Source: Micromonospora humi (lineage in GTDB: Bacteria; Actinomycetota; Actinomycetes; Mycobacteriales; Micromonosporaceae). Taken from it: DNA of 64,000 bases. Every line of letters begins with the position of its first letter. Position 1 is the first letter of the stretch. Positions 49,054-57,649 of this stretch are shown in pieces. The DNA lies in assembly GCF_900090105.1 (NCBI RefSeq), contig NZ_FMDM01000003.1, positions 434,001-498,000 of the forward strand, given 5' to 3'. Below the pieces are notes generated by a model that did not search any database, was not told the DNA's origin, and saw nothing but the letters and a program-made list of their open reading frames with translations. The position numbers and the translations under genes were made by a program.

Positions 49054-50604
49054 TCAGCGCGCCGCGCCGGCGAACAGGTCGAGGCGGACCCACACCCCCT
49101 GCCCGGTGCGCAGCTCCAGCCGGCGCGGCAGCCCGGACCGGTCGAGCCACCAGCGCAGGCGGCCCGGCACCTCGACCACGTCGACCGTACGGTCGGCCGT
49201 CCGGTCCTCCCGGACCCGGACCGCCGGCTCGCCCGGCGGACGGGCGCCGGCCCGCAGCGCCGCGGTGAGCAGGCGGTCCAGCTCGTCGGCGGGCGTCGGC
49301 GGTGCCGGTGATCCGGGACCGTCGGGGGAGGCCTGCGTCTGGGCGACCCGACCGCCCCGGACCTCCCGCCGGGTGCGCCGGCCGGTGTCCTCGTCGGTCA
49401 CCGTCAGCGAGGCCGAGGACGTCGTCCAGTTCAGCGTGCCGGTGCCGTCCAGGTCGGCCGACGGGCCGAGCGGGGCGGCCACGGCCACCGCCACGGCGCC
49501 GGCGGCCCGCAGCCGGGCGGGTAGTCGGGCCAGTCGGTCGGCCTCGTCGTCGGTCAGTGCCCGGGGCTGGCCGGGACGACCGCCGAGGGCGTCCACCGGG
49601 TGCGGGGTGGGCCGGTCCGCGCGTATCAGGTCGACCGTGACCGCGGTGCCGTCGGGCAGCCGGCCGGTGAGCCGATGCAGCCGGGCGTCGCGGTCCAGCC
49701 AGAGCGTCGGCCGGGGGTCGCCCGACGCGGCGGCCAGCGGGGCCCGGAGCACGTCCACCGGGGCGCCCGCGATGCTCTCCCGACGCAGCCAGCGGCCGTC
49801 CGGCCGGACCGGGTCGACCCGGTCCGCGCCGAGGCCGAGCAACAGGTCGCGGACGGCGGTGAGGCCGCGTCCGGCGGAGGGTTCGCGGAGCCGCCACCGG
49901 TCGTCCGGCGGCACCAGCGGCGGACGCGCGCGGGGTGACGCGGTCGCGTCGGGGCGGACCAGCAGCGCCGACGCGGTGGCCTGGACGAGGCCCCGGTCGG
50001 CGCCCGCGCCGGGTCCGTCGACGTCCAGGTAGACCAGCGGTCGGGCCCAGTCGACCCAGCCGATCAGGTCGGTGCGCTCCCGGCCGGCGCCGACGGTGAC
50101 CCGAACGCCGGTGCGGACGTCCCGCAGGTTGGTCACCCGGAGCGCGGCCACCCGATCCGCCTCGGCCGCGCTCAGCGGGCGCTCCGCGTCGGTCCGGTCG
50201 GGCCGCTGCGGCGATCCGCCCAGCAGACCGGTGACCAGGACGGTCGCCGAGGCGGCAGCGGCCACCACCAGCGCGGCCAGGGTGGCGCGCCGCCGGGTGG
50301 CGCGCTCCGGCGCGTCGTCCGCACCGTCCAGCGCGCTGTCGTCGCCCGGCCGCGCGGTGGTGGCGGGGGCGCGGCCGGCAGCGGGATCGGTGCGCCGACG
50401 GCGGCCGGTGGCGGGCCGGGCCGGGCCGTTGGTGCGGGCGCGGCGGTGACCCCGGCCCGGCTCGCGTGGCACGGGTTGGTCCCCGCCGCCCCGCGCGGTG
50501 AGCCGGTGCGGGCGTCCCGCGCGCTGCCGGCCCGGCTCCGGGGTGGCAGCGCCGCCGCCGGGCGTGCGGTCGCGTCGCGGCCGGCGATCGGGAGAGGGCT
50601 CCAC
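49054..50604 (-). CDS. Membrane-anchored hypothetical protein
   Basis: A protein of about 516 residues that I do not recognise. A very basic, Pro/Arg-rich cytoplasmic N-terminus (about 1-125) precedes one TM segment, TLAALVVAAAASATVLVTGL. The extracytoplasmic region of about 370 residues has repeated motifs, with two similar endings: RPTLWLDRDARLHRLTGRLP and LRWWLDRSGLPRRLELRTG. These resemble the WxDxxGxxxR strands of LolA/LppX-like lipid-binding folds common in actinobacterial lipoproteins. The start is uncertain: GTG 50604 is used; GTG 50697 or codons further upstream are possible in the same frame. It is divergent from uvrB. Confidence 0.68.
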   Translation of the reverse strand: MEPSPDRRPRRDRTPGGGAATPEPGRQRAGRPHRLTARGGGDQPVPREPGRGHRRARTNGPARPATGRRRRTDPAAGRAPATTARPGDDSALDGADDAPERATRRRATLAALVVAAAASATVLVTGLLGGSPQRPDRTDAERPLSAAEADRVAALRVTNLRDVRTGVRVTVGAGRERTDLIGWVDWARPLVYLDVDGPGAGADRGLVQATASALLVRPDATASPRARPPLVPPDDRWRLREPSAGRGLTAVRDLLLGLGADRVDPVRPDGRWLRRESIAGAPVDVLRAPLAAASGDPRPTLWLDRDARLHRLTGRLPDGTAVTVDLIRADRPTPHPVDALGGRPGQPRALTDDEADRLARLPARLRAAGAVAVAVAAPLGPSADLDGTGTLNWTTSSASLTVTDEDTGRRTRREVRGGRVAQTQASPDGPGSPAPPTPADELDRLLTAALRAGARPPGEPAVRVREDRTADRTVDVVEVPGRLRWWLDRSGLPRRLELRTGQGVWVRLDLFAGAAR

Positions 50605-50906
50605 GAGTGGTGAACGCGGCGGTGGGGTTCCGGGTGACGTGCGATGGCGCTCGCGGCGGCCGGTGAGCGCTTCAGCGCGACCACCGTGGGCGCGCACGCC
50701 GGTCGTCCCGGGTGCTGCGGCCCCTGGCGCCGGGGGCGGCCGGGCCCCCGCGAGGGGGCGGCCACCTGCCCGGTCGGCCGCCGCGAGCGGCCTACGGTAC
50801 GAGGGTAGTCCGGTGAGATGAGCCACACAATGGGAATATCGAAGCCGGTCAGGGACGGTCCGTGGTCGGTCCGGAAGTGTCGGACCGCGGGCGTACCGTT
50901 GGTGTC
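50605..50906. promoter_or_regulatory. Divergent region between the hypothetical gene and uvrB
   Basis: About 300 bases that may partly encode the N-terminus of the minus-strand gene, since the frame stays open to 50826. TACCCT/TACCGT elements near 50795-50805 on the minus strand could be its promoter. On the plus strand, TACCGT at 50894-50899 lies seven bases before uvrB ATG, so uvrB is probably leaderless. No SOS (LexA) box of the GAAC-N4-GTTC form was seen. Confidence 0.4.
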
Positions 50907-53018
50907 ATGGCGCTCGACATTCCCCGGCTCGACGGCCGCTTCCAGGTCGTCAGCGACTTTCAGCCGGCCGGCGACCAGCCGGCGGCCATCGACGACCTTG
51001 AGCGTCGCGTGCGGCGCGGCGACCGCAACACGGTGCTGCTCGGCGCGACCGGCACCGGCAAGAGCGCCACCACGGCGTGGCTGGTCGAACGGTTGCAGCG
51101 GCCCACCCTGGTGCTCGCGCCCAACAAGACCCTCGCCGCGCAGCTGGCCAAGGAGTTCAGCGAGCTGCTGCCGCACAACGCGGTCGAATACTTCGTCTCC
51201 TACTACGACTACTACCAGCCCGAGGCCTACATCCCGCAGACCGACACCTACATCGAGAAGGACTCCTCGATCAACGAGGAGGTCGAGCGGCTGCGGCACT
51301 CGGCGACCATGTCGCTGCTCACCCGGCGCGACGTCATCGTGGTCGCCACCGTGTCGGCGATCTACGGCCTGGGCACGCCGGAGGAATACCTCGACCGCGC
51401 GGTGCGGGCCAAGGTGGGGCAGGAGCTCGACCGCGACCAGCTGCTGCGCCGCCTGGTCGACATCCAGTACACCCGCAACGACATGGCCTTCCAGCGCGGC
51501 ACCTTCCGGGTCCGCGGTGACACGTTGGAGATCATCCCGGCCTACGAGGAACTCGCCGTCCGGATCGAGCTGTTCGGCGACGAGATCGAGAAGCTCTACT
51601 ACCTCAACCCGTTGACCGGCGACGTGGTCCGCGAGGTGGACAGCCTGGTGATCTTCCCGGCGACGCACTACGCGGCCGGCCCGGAGCGCATGGAGCGGGC
51701 GATCCGCGACATCGAGGCCGAGCTGGCCGAGCGGCTGGCCGAGCTGGAGCGGCAGGGCAAGCTGCTGGAGGCGCAGCGGCTGCGCATGCGCACCACCTAC
51801 GACATCGAGATGATGCGGCAGGTCGGCTTCTGCTCCGGCATCGAGAACTACTCGATGCACATGGACGGCCGGCTGCCCGGCAGCCCGCCGCACTGCCTGC
51901 TCGACTACTTCCCCGACGACTTCCTCACCGTGGTCGACGAGTCGCACGTGACCATTCCGCAGATCGGCGGCATGTACGAGGGCGACGCGTCCCGTAAGCG
52001 GATGCTCATCGACCACGGCTTCCGGCTGCCCAGCGCCGCCGACAACCGGCCCCTGCGCTTCGACGAATACCTGGAGCGGGTGGGTCAGTCGGTCTTCCTG
52101 TCCGCCACCCCCGGCCCGTGGGAGCTGGAGCAGGCCCAGGGCGAGTTCGTCGAGCAGGTGATCCGGCCGACCGGCCTGATCGACCCCGAGGTGGTGGTGA
52201 AGCCGACCAAGGGGCAGATCGACGACCTCATGCACGAGATCAAGCTGCGCACCGAGCGGGACGAGCGGGTGCTGGTGACCACGCTGACCAAGAAGATGGC
52301 CGAGGATCTCTCCGACTACCTCCTGGAGAACGGCATCCGGGTGCGCTACCTGCACTCGGAGGTGGACACGCTGCGCCGGGTGGAGCTGCTGAGCGAGCTG
52401 CGCAAGGGCGACTACGACGTGCTGGTCGGCATCAACCTGCTCCGGGAGGGTCTCGACCTGCCCGAGGTCTCCCTGGTGGCGATCCTCGACGCCGACAAGG
52501 AGGGGTTCCTGCGCAGCGGCCGGTCGCTGATCCAGACCATCGGCCGGGCGGCCCGTAACGTCTCCGGCCAGGTCCACATGTACGCCGACAAGATCACCCC
52601 GTCGATGGCGTCCGCGATCGACGAGACAAACCGGCGCCGGGCCAAGCAGATCGCGCACAACGAGGCGCACGGGATCAGCCCCGAGCCGCTGCGCAAGAAG
52701 ATCCACGACATCCTCGACGACATCTACCGCGAGGCGGAGGACACCGAGAACACCACCGTCGGCGGCGCGGCGCGGCAGCTCTCCCGGGGCAAGGCGCCGG
52801 TCAAGGAGACCCGCAGCCGGGGCGGCCGGGGCGGTGCGGCGACGCCCTCGCGCGAGGGGATGGCCCGGGCCGACCTGGCCAACCTCATCCAGGAGCTCAA
52901 CGACCAGATGCTGGCCGCCGCGCGGGAGCTGCAGTTCGAGCTGGCGGCGCGGATCCGCGACGAGGTCTCCGACCTCAAGAAGGAACTGCGGGGGATGGAC
53001 GCGGCCGGGGTGCGCTGA
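50907..53018 (+). CDS. uvrB: Excinuclease ABC subunit B
   Basis: A 703-residue DNA damage-verification helicase of nucleotide excision repair. Walker A is [10 protein letters not shown] (46-55), followed by [20 protein letters not shown] and the beta-hairpin region [20 protein letters not shown]. Motif II is [16 protein letters not shown], then [32 protein letters not shown] and [20 protein letters not shown], with motif [21 protein letters not shown]. The C-terminal UVR domain for UvrC contact is [23 protein letters not shown] 50907 fits both the homologues and the leaderless promoter. Confidence 0.98.
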   Translation: MALDIPRLDGRFQVVSDFQPAGDQPAAIDDLERRVRRGDRNTVLLGATGTGKSATTAWLVERLQRPTLVLAPNKTLAAQLAKEFSELLPHNAVEYFVSYYDYYQPEAYIPQTDTYIEKDSSINEEVERLRHSATMSLLTRRDVIVVATVSAIYGLGTPEEYLDRAVRAKVGQELDRDQLLRRLVDIQYTRNDMAFQRGTFRVRGDTLEIIPAYEELAVRIELFGDEIEKLYYLNPLTGDVVREVDSLVIFPATHYAAGPERMERAIRDIEAELAERLAELERQGKLLEAQRLRMRTTYDIEMMRQVGFCSGIENYSMHMDGRLPGSPPHCLLDYFPDDFLTVVDESHVTIPQIGGMYEGDASRKRMLIDHGFRLPSAADNRPLRFDEYLERVGQSVFLSATPGPWELEQAQGEFVEQVIRPTGLIDPEVVVKPTKGQIDDLMHEIKLRTERDERVLVTTLTKKMAEDLSDYLLENGIRVRYLHSEVDTLRRVELLSELRKGDYDVLVGINLLREGLDLPEVSLVAILDADKEGFLRSGRSLIQTIGRAARNVSGQVHMYADKITPSMASAIDETNRRRAKQIAHNEAHGISPEPLRKKIHDILDDIYREAEDTENTTVGGAARQLSRGKAPVKETRSRGGRGGAATPSREGMARADLANLIQELNDQMLAAARELQFELAARIRDEVSDLKKELRGMDAAGVR

Positions 53019-53095
53019 CGGCGACCTGTCGCTCTGCGCGAGCGAGGTATTGCCGTGTGTGATGGTCATGCGTACGCTCCCAGCGGGAGGCGCGC

Positions 53096-53995
53096 ATGCC
53101 GTTGTCAGCAAGTCCTGTCGTCCGGCGGGTGCGGCTCGGCGTCGAGCTGCGCCGGCTGCGCCGTCGTGAGTCGCTCACGCTCGAGCAGGTCTGCACCCGG
53201 CTCGGCTGGGCGTCCACGTCGAAGCTGTCCCGCATCGAGCTGGGCCAGAGCCGGCCCGACCTGGCCGACGTCCTCGACCTGCTCGACGTCTACGAGGTGC
53301 CGCCGCACCAGCGCGACGACCTGATCGTCATCGCCCGGGACGCCGCCACCGGGCGCGGCTGGTCCAAGGCGCTGGGCGAGATGGGCGAGCGGCAGCGGGC
53401 GTACGCGGAGCTGGAGGCGGGCGCCGAACGCATCGTGGAATACCAGCCGGCGCTCGTGCCCGGCCTGCTGCAGACCCCGGCGTACGCCCGGTTGCGGGTG
53501 GCCGCCGGGGCGTCGCTCGCCGGCGAGGTGGACGTGGAGGCCGACGTCCGTGCCCGGGCGGTGCGCCAGGAGCTGCTGGTGCGGCCGGATCCGCCGCACT
53601 ACACCGCGCTGCTCGACGAGCGGGCGTGCGAGCCGGCCGGCCTGCCGGCCGAGGTGTGGCGGGAGCAGGTGCGCCACCTGCTGGCGCTGGCCGAGCGGTC
53701 GCAGGTCGCGATCCGGGTGCTGCCCCACGGGGCCTCGTCCGGCGACGACCTGCACCCGCTGGCGCCGTTCTCCTACTACGCCTACCCGGACCCGGACGAC
53801 CCGCGCACGGTGCTGGTGGAGACGCTCACCACCGACCTGCGCCTGGTCGCCGAGGCCGACGTGGCCCGCTACGAGCAGCTGATCGAACGGCTGCTCGCGG
53901 TGGCGCTGTCGGAGGACGCGACGGTCGAGCTGCTGACCCGCCGGCTCGGCGCCCCGCCGGTGCCCCGGCAGCGTGACCCGCACGAGCTGGGGTGA
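53096..53995 (+). CDS. XRE-type helix-turn-helix regulator with DUF5753
   Basis: A 299-residue regulator. The N-terminal HTH_31/XRE domain (about 8-75) reads LGVELRRLRRRESLTLEQVC, TRLGWASTSKLSRIELGQSR. The C-terminal DUF5753 (about 100-285) has IVEYQPALVPGLLQTPAYAR, RQELLVRPDPPHYTALLDE, LAERSQVAIRVLPHGAS and FSYYAYPDPDDPRTVLVETL. These proteins are abundant in actinobacteria and usually sit next to a DUF397 partner; none is visible here. ATG 53096 has GGGAGG eight bases upstream. Targets are unknown. Confidence 0.92.
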   Translation: MPLSASPVVRRVRLGVELRRLRRRESLTLEQVCTRLGWASTSKLSRIELGQSRPDLADVLDLLDVYEVPPHQRDDLIVIARDAATGRGWSKALGEMGERQRAYAELEAGAERIVEYQPALVPGLLQTPAYARLRVAAGASLAGEVDVEADVRARAVRQELLVRPDPPHYTALLDERACEPAGLPAEVWREQVRHLLALAERSQVAIRVLPHGASSGDDLHPLAPFSYYAYPDPDDPRTVLVETLTTDLRLVAEADVARYEQLIERLLAVALSEDATVELLTRRLGAPPVPRQRDPHELG

Positions 53996-54088
53996 GGTCG
54001 CCGCGCGCCCACCGGGCCCGGCGCCCCCGATGCCCGTCGGGACCGGTGACCGCGCGTCGCGCGCAGGCTACGCGAGGGGTACGACAGT

Positions 54089-54382
54089 TCAGGCCGGCAC
54101 GTCGACGAAGTGTTCGACCAGCGGCGGGCCCGCGAAGTAGGGCCCGATCAGCCCGCGCCACCGCCCGAAGCGCTCGGTCTGCCGGAAGTTGACGTCGTGC
54201 GCCTCGACCGAGTCCCACTCGACCAGGAGCACGAATCGGGTGGGTGACTCCACCCCGCGGGTCATCCGCACCGAGCGGCACCCCTCGCTGCCGGCGAGGA
54301 TCGGACGCGCCTGCGCGTAGGCGGCGGCGAAGTCGTCCTCGTTTCCGGGCGTCACGTCGATCAGCGCGACCTCAAGAACCAT
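54089..54382 (-). CDS. Antibiotic biosynthesis monooxygenase (ABM) domain protein
   Basis: A 97-residue dimeric ferredoxin-like-fold protein. The family pattern is LEVALIDVTPGNEDDFAAAY, ILAGSEGCRSVRMTRG, RFVLLVEWDSVEAHDVNFR and the C-terminal YFAGPPLVEHFVDV. ABM proteins are cofactor-free oxygenases or heme/quinol-handling proteins; this single-domain form is a housekeeping type rather than evidence of an antibiotic cluster. It is divergent from pnuC; the start ATG at 54382 is 65 bases from the pnuC start. Confidence 0.88.
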   Translation of the reverse strand: MVLEVALIDVTPGNEDDFAAAYAQARPILAGSEGCRSVRMTRGVESPTRFVLLVEWDSVEAHDVNFRQTERFGRWRGLIGPYFAGPPLVEHFVDVPA

Positions 54383-54447
54383 GCCCGAAGCCTCCCATGC
54401 CCGGGGTGCACCGGTACGCTCCGGGTGCGCTCGGGGGAGGACACAGC

Positions 54448-55101
54448 ATGCTCGACTGGCTCACCGGCACCGCGTTCACCGTGTGGGGGGCCGGCACCAC
54501 CTGGGCCGAGCTGCTCGGCTTCGTCACCGGTGTGGTCAACGTCTGGCTGGTCGCCCGCCAGCACATCGCGAACTGGCCGATCGGCATCGCCAACGTGCTG
54601 CTGCTGATGCTGTTGTTCTGGACCGCCGGCCTGTACGCCGACGCCGGACTGCAACTCGTCTACGTGGCGCTCGGGGCCTACGGCTGGTGGCACTGGCTGT
54701 TCGGCGGCGACCGGCGCGGCCGGCTCACGGTGGCCCGCACCGGGCGACGGGAGTGGTGGGTGCTGGGCGGGGCCGGGCTGCTGCTCACCGCCGGGCTGTG
54801 GGTGTTCCTGGACCGGGCCACCGACTCCACCGTGCCGCTGGCCGACGCGGCCACCACCGCGCTGTCGTTGCTGGCGACCTACGGCCAGACCCGCAAGCTG
54901 GTGGAGAGCTGGTGGCTGTGGATCGCCGCCGACCTGATCTACATCCCGCTCTACGCGTACAAGGGGCTCTGGCTGACCGGCGGTCTCTACCTGATCTTCC
55001 TGGGTCTGTGCGTGGTCGGGTTGCGGGCCTGGCGGGCGGACCTGCGCCGGCGCGCGGCGGCCACGCCGGTGCCGCCGGGGCCCGCGCCGGTGGCCGCGTG
55101 A
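54448..55101 (+). CDS. pnuC: Nicotinamide riboside transporter PnuC
   Basis: A 217-residue membrane facilitator with about seven TM helices, in the SemiSWEET-like PnuC family that admits nicotinamide riboside. Features are LLGFVTGVVNVWLVARQHIA and NWPIGIANVLLLMLLFW, with the conserved NWxxG(I/L)xN motif. YADAGLQLVYVALGAYGWWH and TYGQTRKLVESWWLWIAADL then LIYIPLYAYKGLWLT follow. ATG 54448 has GGGGGAGG upstream. The stop overlaps the GTG of the nadR-like kinase/adenylyltransferase gene, so uptake and phosphorylation of NR are co-translated, which gives metabolic trapping. Confidence 0.95.
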   Translation: MLDWLTGTAFTVWGAGTTWAELLGFVTGVVNVWLVARQHIANWPIGIANVLLLMLLFWTAGLYADAGLQLVYVALGAYGWWHWLFGGDRRGRLTVARTGRREWWVLGGAGLLLTAGLWVFLDRATDSTVPLADAATTALSLLATYGQTRKLVESWWLWIAADLIYIPLYAYKGLWLTGGLYLIFLGLCVVGLRAWRADLRRRAAATPVPPGPAPVAA

Positions 55102-56165
55102 GCGGGCGGTTCCGGCACGGCCTGGTGGTCGGCAAGTTCTATCCACCGCACGCCGGGCACCACGCGCTCGTCGAGGCCGCCGCGGCCCGGTGCGCGGCGG
55201 TGACGGTGGTGGTGGCGCCGTCCCGCCGGGAGTCGATCCCGCTGGACCTGCGGCTGGACTGGCTGCGTGAGGCCCACGCCAGCACCCCGTGGGTACGGTT
55301 CGTCGGTCGGTACGACGACCACCCGGTCGACTACGCCGATCCGGCGGTCTGGGACCTGCACTGCGCGGTGTTCGCCGACGCGCTCGCGGGCGCGCCGGTG
55401 GACGCCGTCTTCTCCTCCGAGGCGTACGGCGAGGAGTTGGCCCGCCGGTTCGGCGCGGTCGCGGTCGACGTGGATCCGGATCGCCGCGCGGTGCCGGTCT
55501 CCGGCACCGCCGTGCGCGCGGACCCGGCGGCGCACTGGCGGTGGCTGAGCCCACCGGTGCGGGCGTGGCTGGTCCGCCGGGTGGTGGTGGTCGGCGCGGA
55601 GTCCACCGGCACCACGACCATGGCCCGGGGGCTCGCCGAGCACTACCGCACGGCCTGGGTCCCGGAGTTCGGCCGCGAGCTGACCGCGCGCAAGCTGGCC
55701 GGGTTGCGCAGGTCCCGGCCGGACGCGACCGTCTTCGACGTCACCTGGGACCGCTACGACTTCGTCGAGGTGGTACGCGAGCAGCAGGCCGCCGAGGACG
55801 CGGCGGCGCGGGTGAGTGGCCCGCTGCTGTTCTGCGACACCGACGCCCGGGCCACCGCGGTCTGGGAGGAGCGGTACCTCGGGTCCTCCTCGGACGCGGT
55901 GCGCGCGGCGGCCCGACGTCCCGCGCTCTATCTGCTCACCGACCACGAGGGGGTGCCGTTCGCCGACGACGGCCTGCGCGACGGGGAGCACCTGCGGGCG
56001 TGGATGACCGGCCGGTTCCGCGCGGAGCTGGCCGGCTGCGGGGTGCCGGTGGTCGGGCTGCGCGGCACGCACGAGGAGCGGCTGGCCGCCGCGACCGCCG
56101 CCTGCGACGCCCTGCTCGCCGCCGGTTGGTGCTTCACCGACCCGGTGCTGCCCGCAGCGGGCTGA
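55098..56165 (+). CDS. nadR: NadR-like NMN adenylyltransferase / nicotinamide riboside kinase
   Basis: A 355-residue bifunctional salvage enzyme. The N-terminal nucleotidyltransferase (about 8-155) has the HxGH motif PHAGHH (H18 to H21) and the ISGTxVR-like VPVSGTAVRADP. The C-terminal kinase domain (about 160-345, AAA_28 type) begins VVVVGAESTGTTTMARGLAE. The usual P-loop GKS/T is GTT here, so the Walker Lys is absent. VPEFGRELTARK, FCDTDARATAVWEERYLG and LYLLTDHEGVPFADDGLRDG are conserved NR-kinase segments. There is no HTH, so it is an enzyme and not an NAD repressor. GTG 55098 overlaps the pnuC stop. Together they convert imported NR to NMN and NAD. Confidence 0.92.
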   Translation: MSGRFRHGLVVGKFYPPHAGHHALVEAAAARCAAVTVVVAPSRRESIPLDLRLDWLREAHASTPWVRFVGRYDDHPVDYADPAVWDLHCAVFADALAGAPVDAVFSSEAYGEELARRFGAVAVDVDPDRRAVPVSGTAVRADPAAHWRWLSPPVRAWLVRRVVVVGAESTGTTTMARGLAEHYRTAWVPEFGRELTARKLAGLRRSRPDATVFDVTWDRYDFVEVVREQQAAEDAAARVSGPLLFCDTDARATAVWEERYLGSSSDAVRAAARRPALYLLTDHEGVPFADDGLRDGEHLRAWMTGRFRAELAGCGVPVVGLRGTHEERLAAATAACDALLAAGWCFTDPVLPAAG

Positions 56166-56183
56166 GTCGACGGCTTCCCCGTC

Positions 56184-56807
56184 CTACTTGTCGCGGTCAG
56201 TGAAACTGCTCGCGCCGAACTGCGGCCCGCGCGAGAACTCCCGGAGGATGTGCTGCATCTCCCCGATACTCTCTCTGATGTCGTCCAAGGCTCGGTGGTT
56301 CTTCGCCTTCGGGTAGGGAGCGATACCTGACGACTGAGCAATGAGCTTGAGTGACGTCACGTCCAGCAGTCGATAGTGCAGCATGGAGAAGAGTCGCGGC
56401 ATGTGTCGTCTAATGAAGGTCCAGTCCCGATAGACGGAGTTGCCGGCCAGGTAGGCCGAGACGCCGGGGAAGAACTCCTCCGCAGTACGCGCCATGGCTT
56501 CGTCCACTTGGCCGAGACTGAGGCCATCCGAGAGGCACGCGTCGATCAGGCCGCTGCCAGAATGCTGTTGCCACGAGTACGGTTCAAAATCGCTCTCGTC
56601 AAGGCTGCCGTGGTGAATCACCGCAGCGAAACTCGACAGCTCCTTGCCAAACGGGTCGGTCACAACACAAGCGGCCTCTAGGATCACGTGCCGGTCGGCA
56701 TCGAGGCCGGACATCTCCAAATCGACCCAGAAGAACCCTTGCGGCGGTTGCTCCCTTGTCCGCCTCATCCTTGCTTCGACTGTCTCGGTCACTACTCCTC
56801 CGGTCAT
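56184..56807 (-). CDS. Oligoribonuclease-family DEDDh exonuclease in the SAVED island
   Basis: A 207-residue 3'-5' exonuclease of the Orn family, which degrades RNA dinucleotides and short oligonucleotides. All DEDDh residues are present: D29 and E31 in FFWVDLEMSGLD, D128 in GNSVYRDWTFIRRHMP, H171 and D176 in KNHRALDDIRESI. The family segment LHYRLLDVTSLK is also intact. ATG 56807 overlaps the stop of the radical SAM gene (ATGA); GTG 56792 is an alternative start just after GGAGGAG. It is the last gene of a three-gene coupled operon with a SAVED sensor. Actinobacteria normally carry a housekeeping orn, so this may be a second copy devoted to destroying the nucleotide signal. That role is inferred. 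Confidence 0.85.
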   Translation of the reverse strand: MTGGVVTETVEARMRRTREQPPQGFFWVDLEMSGLDADRHVILEAACVVTDPFGKELSSFAAVIHHGSLDESDFEPYSWQQHSGSGLIDACLSDGLSLGQVDEAMARTAEEFFPGVSAYLAGNSVYRDWTFIRRHMPRLFSMLHYRLLDVTSLKLIAQSSGIAPYPKAKNHRALDDIRESIGEMQHILREFSRGPQFGASSFTDRDK

Positions 56808-57649
56808 TCCGCTGGTAGACGGTGACGGCACGACGAGCAGACCGGCGTGAGCGACCAGTCCGACCGTTCATGCCTCATGCGGATTTCTTGGGCCTTGGGA
56901 CTGGTCCAGATTTCGACGAACGTGCGCTCATCAAGGTTTCCCAACGAGTAGCGCTCGTGGGCCGGACTGTCGGGCGAGACGTTGCAGCACATCTTGACGT
57001 CTCCGCGGTAGCTGATCGCGGCTGCGGTGGACGTCACGTGGCACGGGGCGGCCCTCGGTGAGCCCAAGGACAGCTCCTCAGCCACGAGACCGCCTCGATC
57101 ATTGAAATGCGCGAGAACGTCAGGCACGTCGAGTTCGAGACACGCGCCCTGCCGCTCCACGATCCATCGCAGACCACTTCTTCGGGGGACCTGCGCGACG
57201 GCATCGTGCTCGATGCCCAGTCGGTCCAGGAGCGCGAGAAGTCGCTTGCGCGCCCTGCCGCTCTCGAAGCGGTCCCGTTCCGCGCCCGGGCGCGGGTGAA
57301 GCGTTATCCGGAAGCGTGAGACTCCCGCGTCGATCAACTGCCGAAGGATCTCCCCGTCCAGATGATCGCCGTTGGTGTAGCAGGTCAGCCGGCTGTTCGG
57401 AACCACGCTGGCGGCTTGTGCGTACTCTTTGATCAGCCGAGGGTTGAGAAGCGGTTCATTCAGGCCGTGTAACGCTAGTTCCCCGCGGTAGCCGATCATG
57501 CCGAGTTGTCGTACCAAGGAGTCGAAGAGTGACCACCGCATGAGCCCGGCTCTCCGGGGAGCTGCTATACCGGTCGGGCACCACGTGCAGAATCTATTGC
57601 AGGAGGCAGACGTCTCGATTTCTACAAACAGGGGCAGGTGCGCCCTCAT
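56804..57649 (-). CDS. Radical SAM protein with SPASM-like C-terminus
   Basis: A 281-residue radical SAM enzyme. The N-terminal cluster motif is CNRFCTWC (C17, C21, C24), followed by a GE-like LALHGLNEPLLNP and strands of the partial TIM barrel (SRLTCYTNGDHLD, VSRFRITLHPRPG). The C-terminal region has cysteines at 203, 221, 222, 271 and 274, with YSLGNLDERTFVEIWTSPKA before the last pair, as in SPASM/twitch domains that bind an auxiliary Fe-S cluster. No RiPP precursor was found nearby. ATG 57649 overlaps the SAVED gene stop (ATGA), and its own stop overlaps the exonuclease start. The substrate could be a peptide, protein or nucleotide; it does not match viperin motifs. Confidence 0.85.
   Translation of the reverse strand: MRAHLPLFVEIETSASCNRFCTWCPTGIAAPRRAGLMRWSLFDSLVRQLGMIGYRGELALHGLNEPLLNPRLIKEYAQAASVVPNSRLTCYTNGDHLDGEILRQLIDAGVSRFRITLHPRPGAERDRFESGRARKRLLALLDRLGIEHDAVAQVPRRSGLRWIVERQGACLELDVPDVLAHFNDRGGLVAEELSLGSPRAAPCHVTSTAAAISYRGDVKMCCNVSPDSPAHERYSLGNLDERTFVEIWTSPKAQEIRMRHERSDWSLTPVCSSCRHRLPAE

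Noticed and set aside
54089..54382. Antibiotic biosynthetic gene cluster marker (ABM domain)
   Set aside because: A single small ABM protein beside pnuC-nadR with no PKS/NRPS or tailoring genes is not evidence of a cluster.
54383..54447. NAD-related riboswitch before pnuC
   Set aside because: The leader is too short and shows only a promoter and a ribosome site.
56804..57649. Radical SAM gene as a prokaryotic viperin
   Set aside because: It has CxxxCxxC but lacks viperin-specific blocks and has SPASM-like C-terminal cysteines instead.
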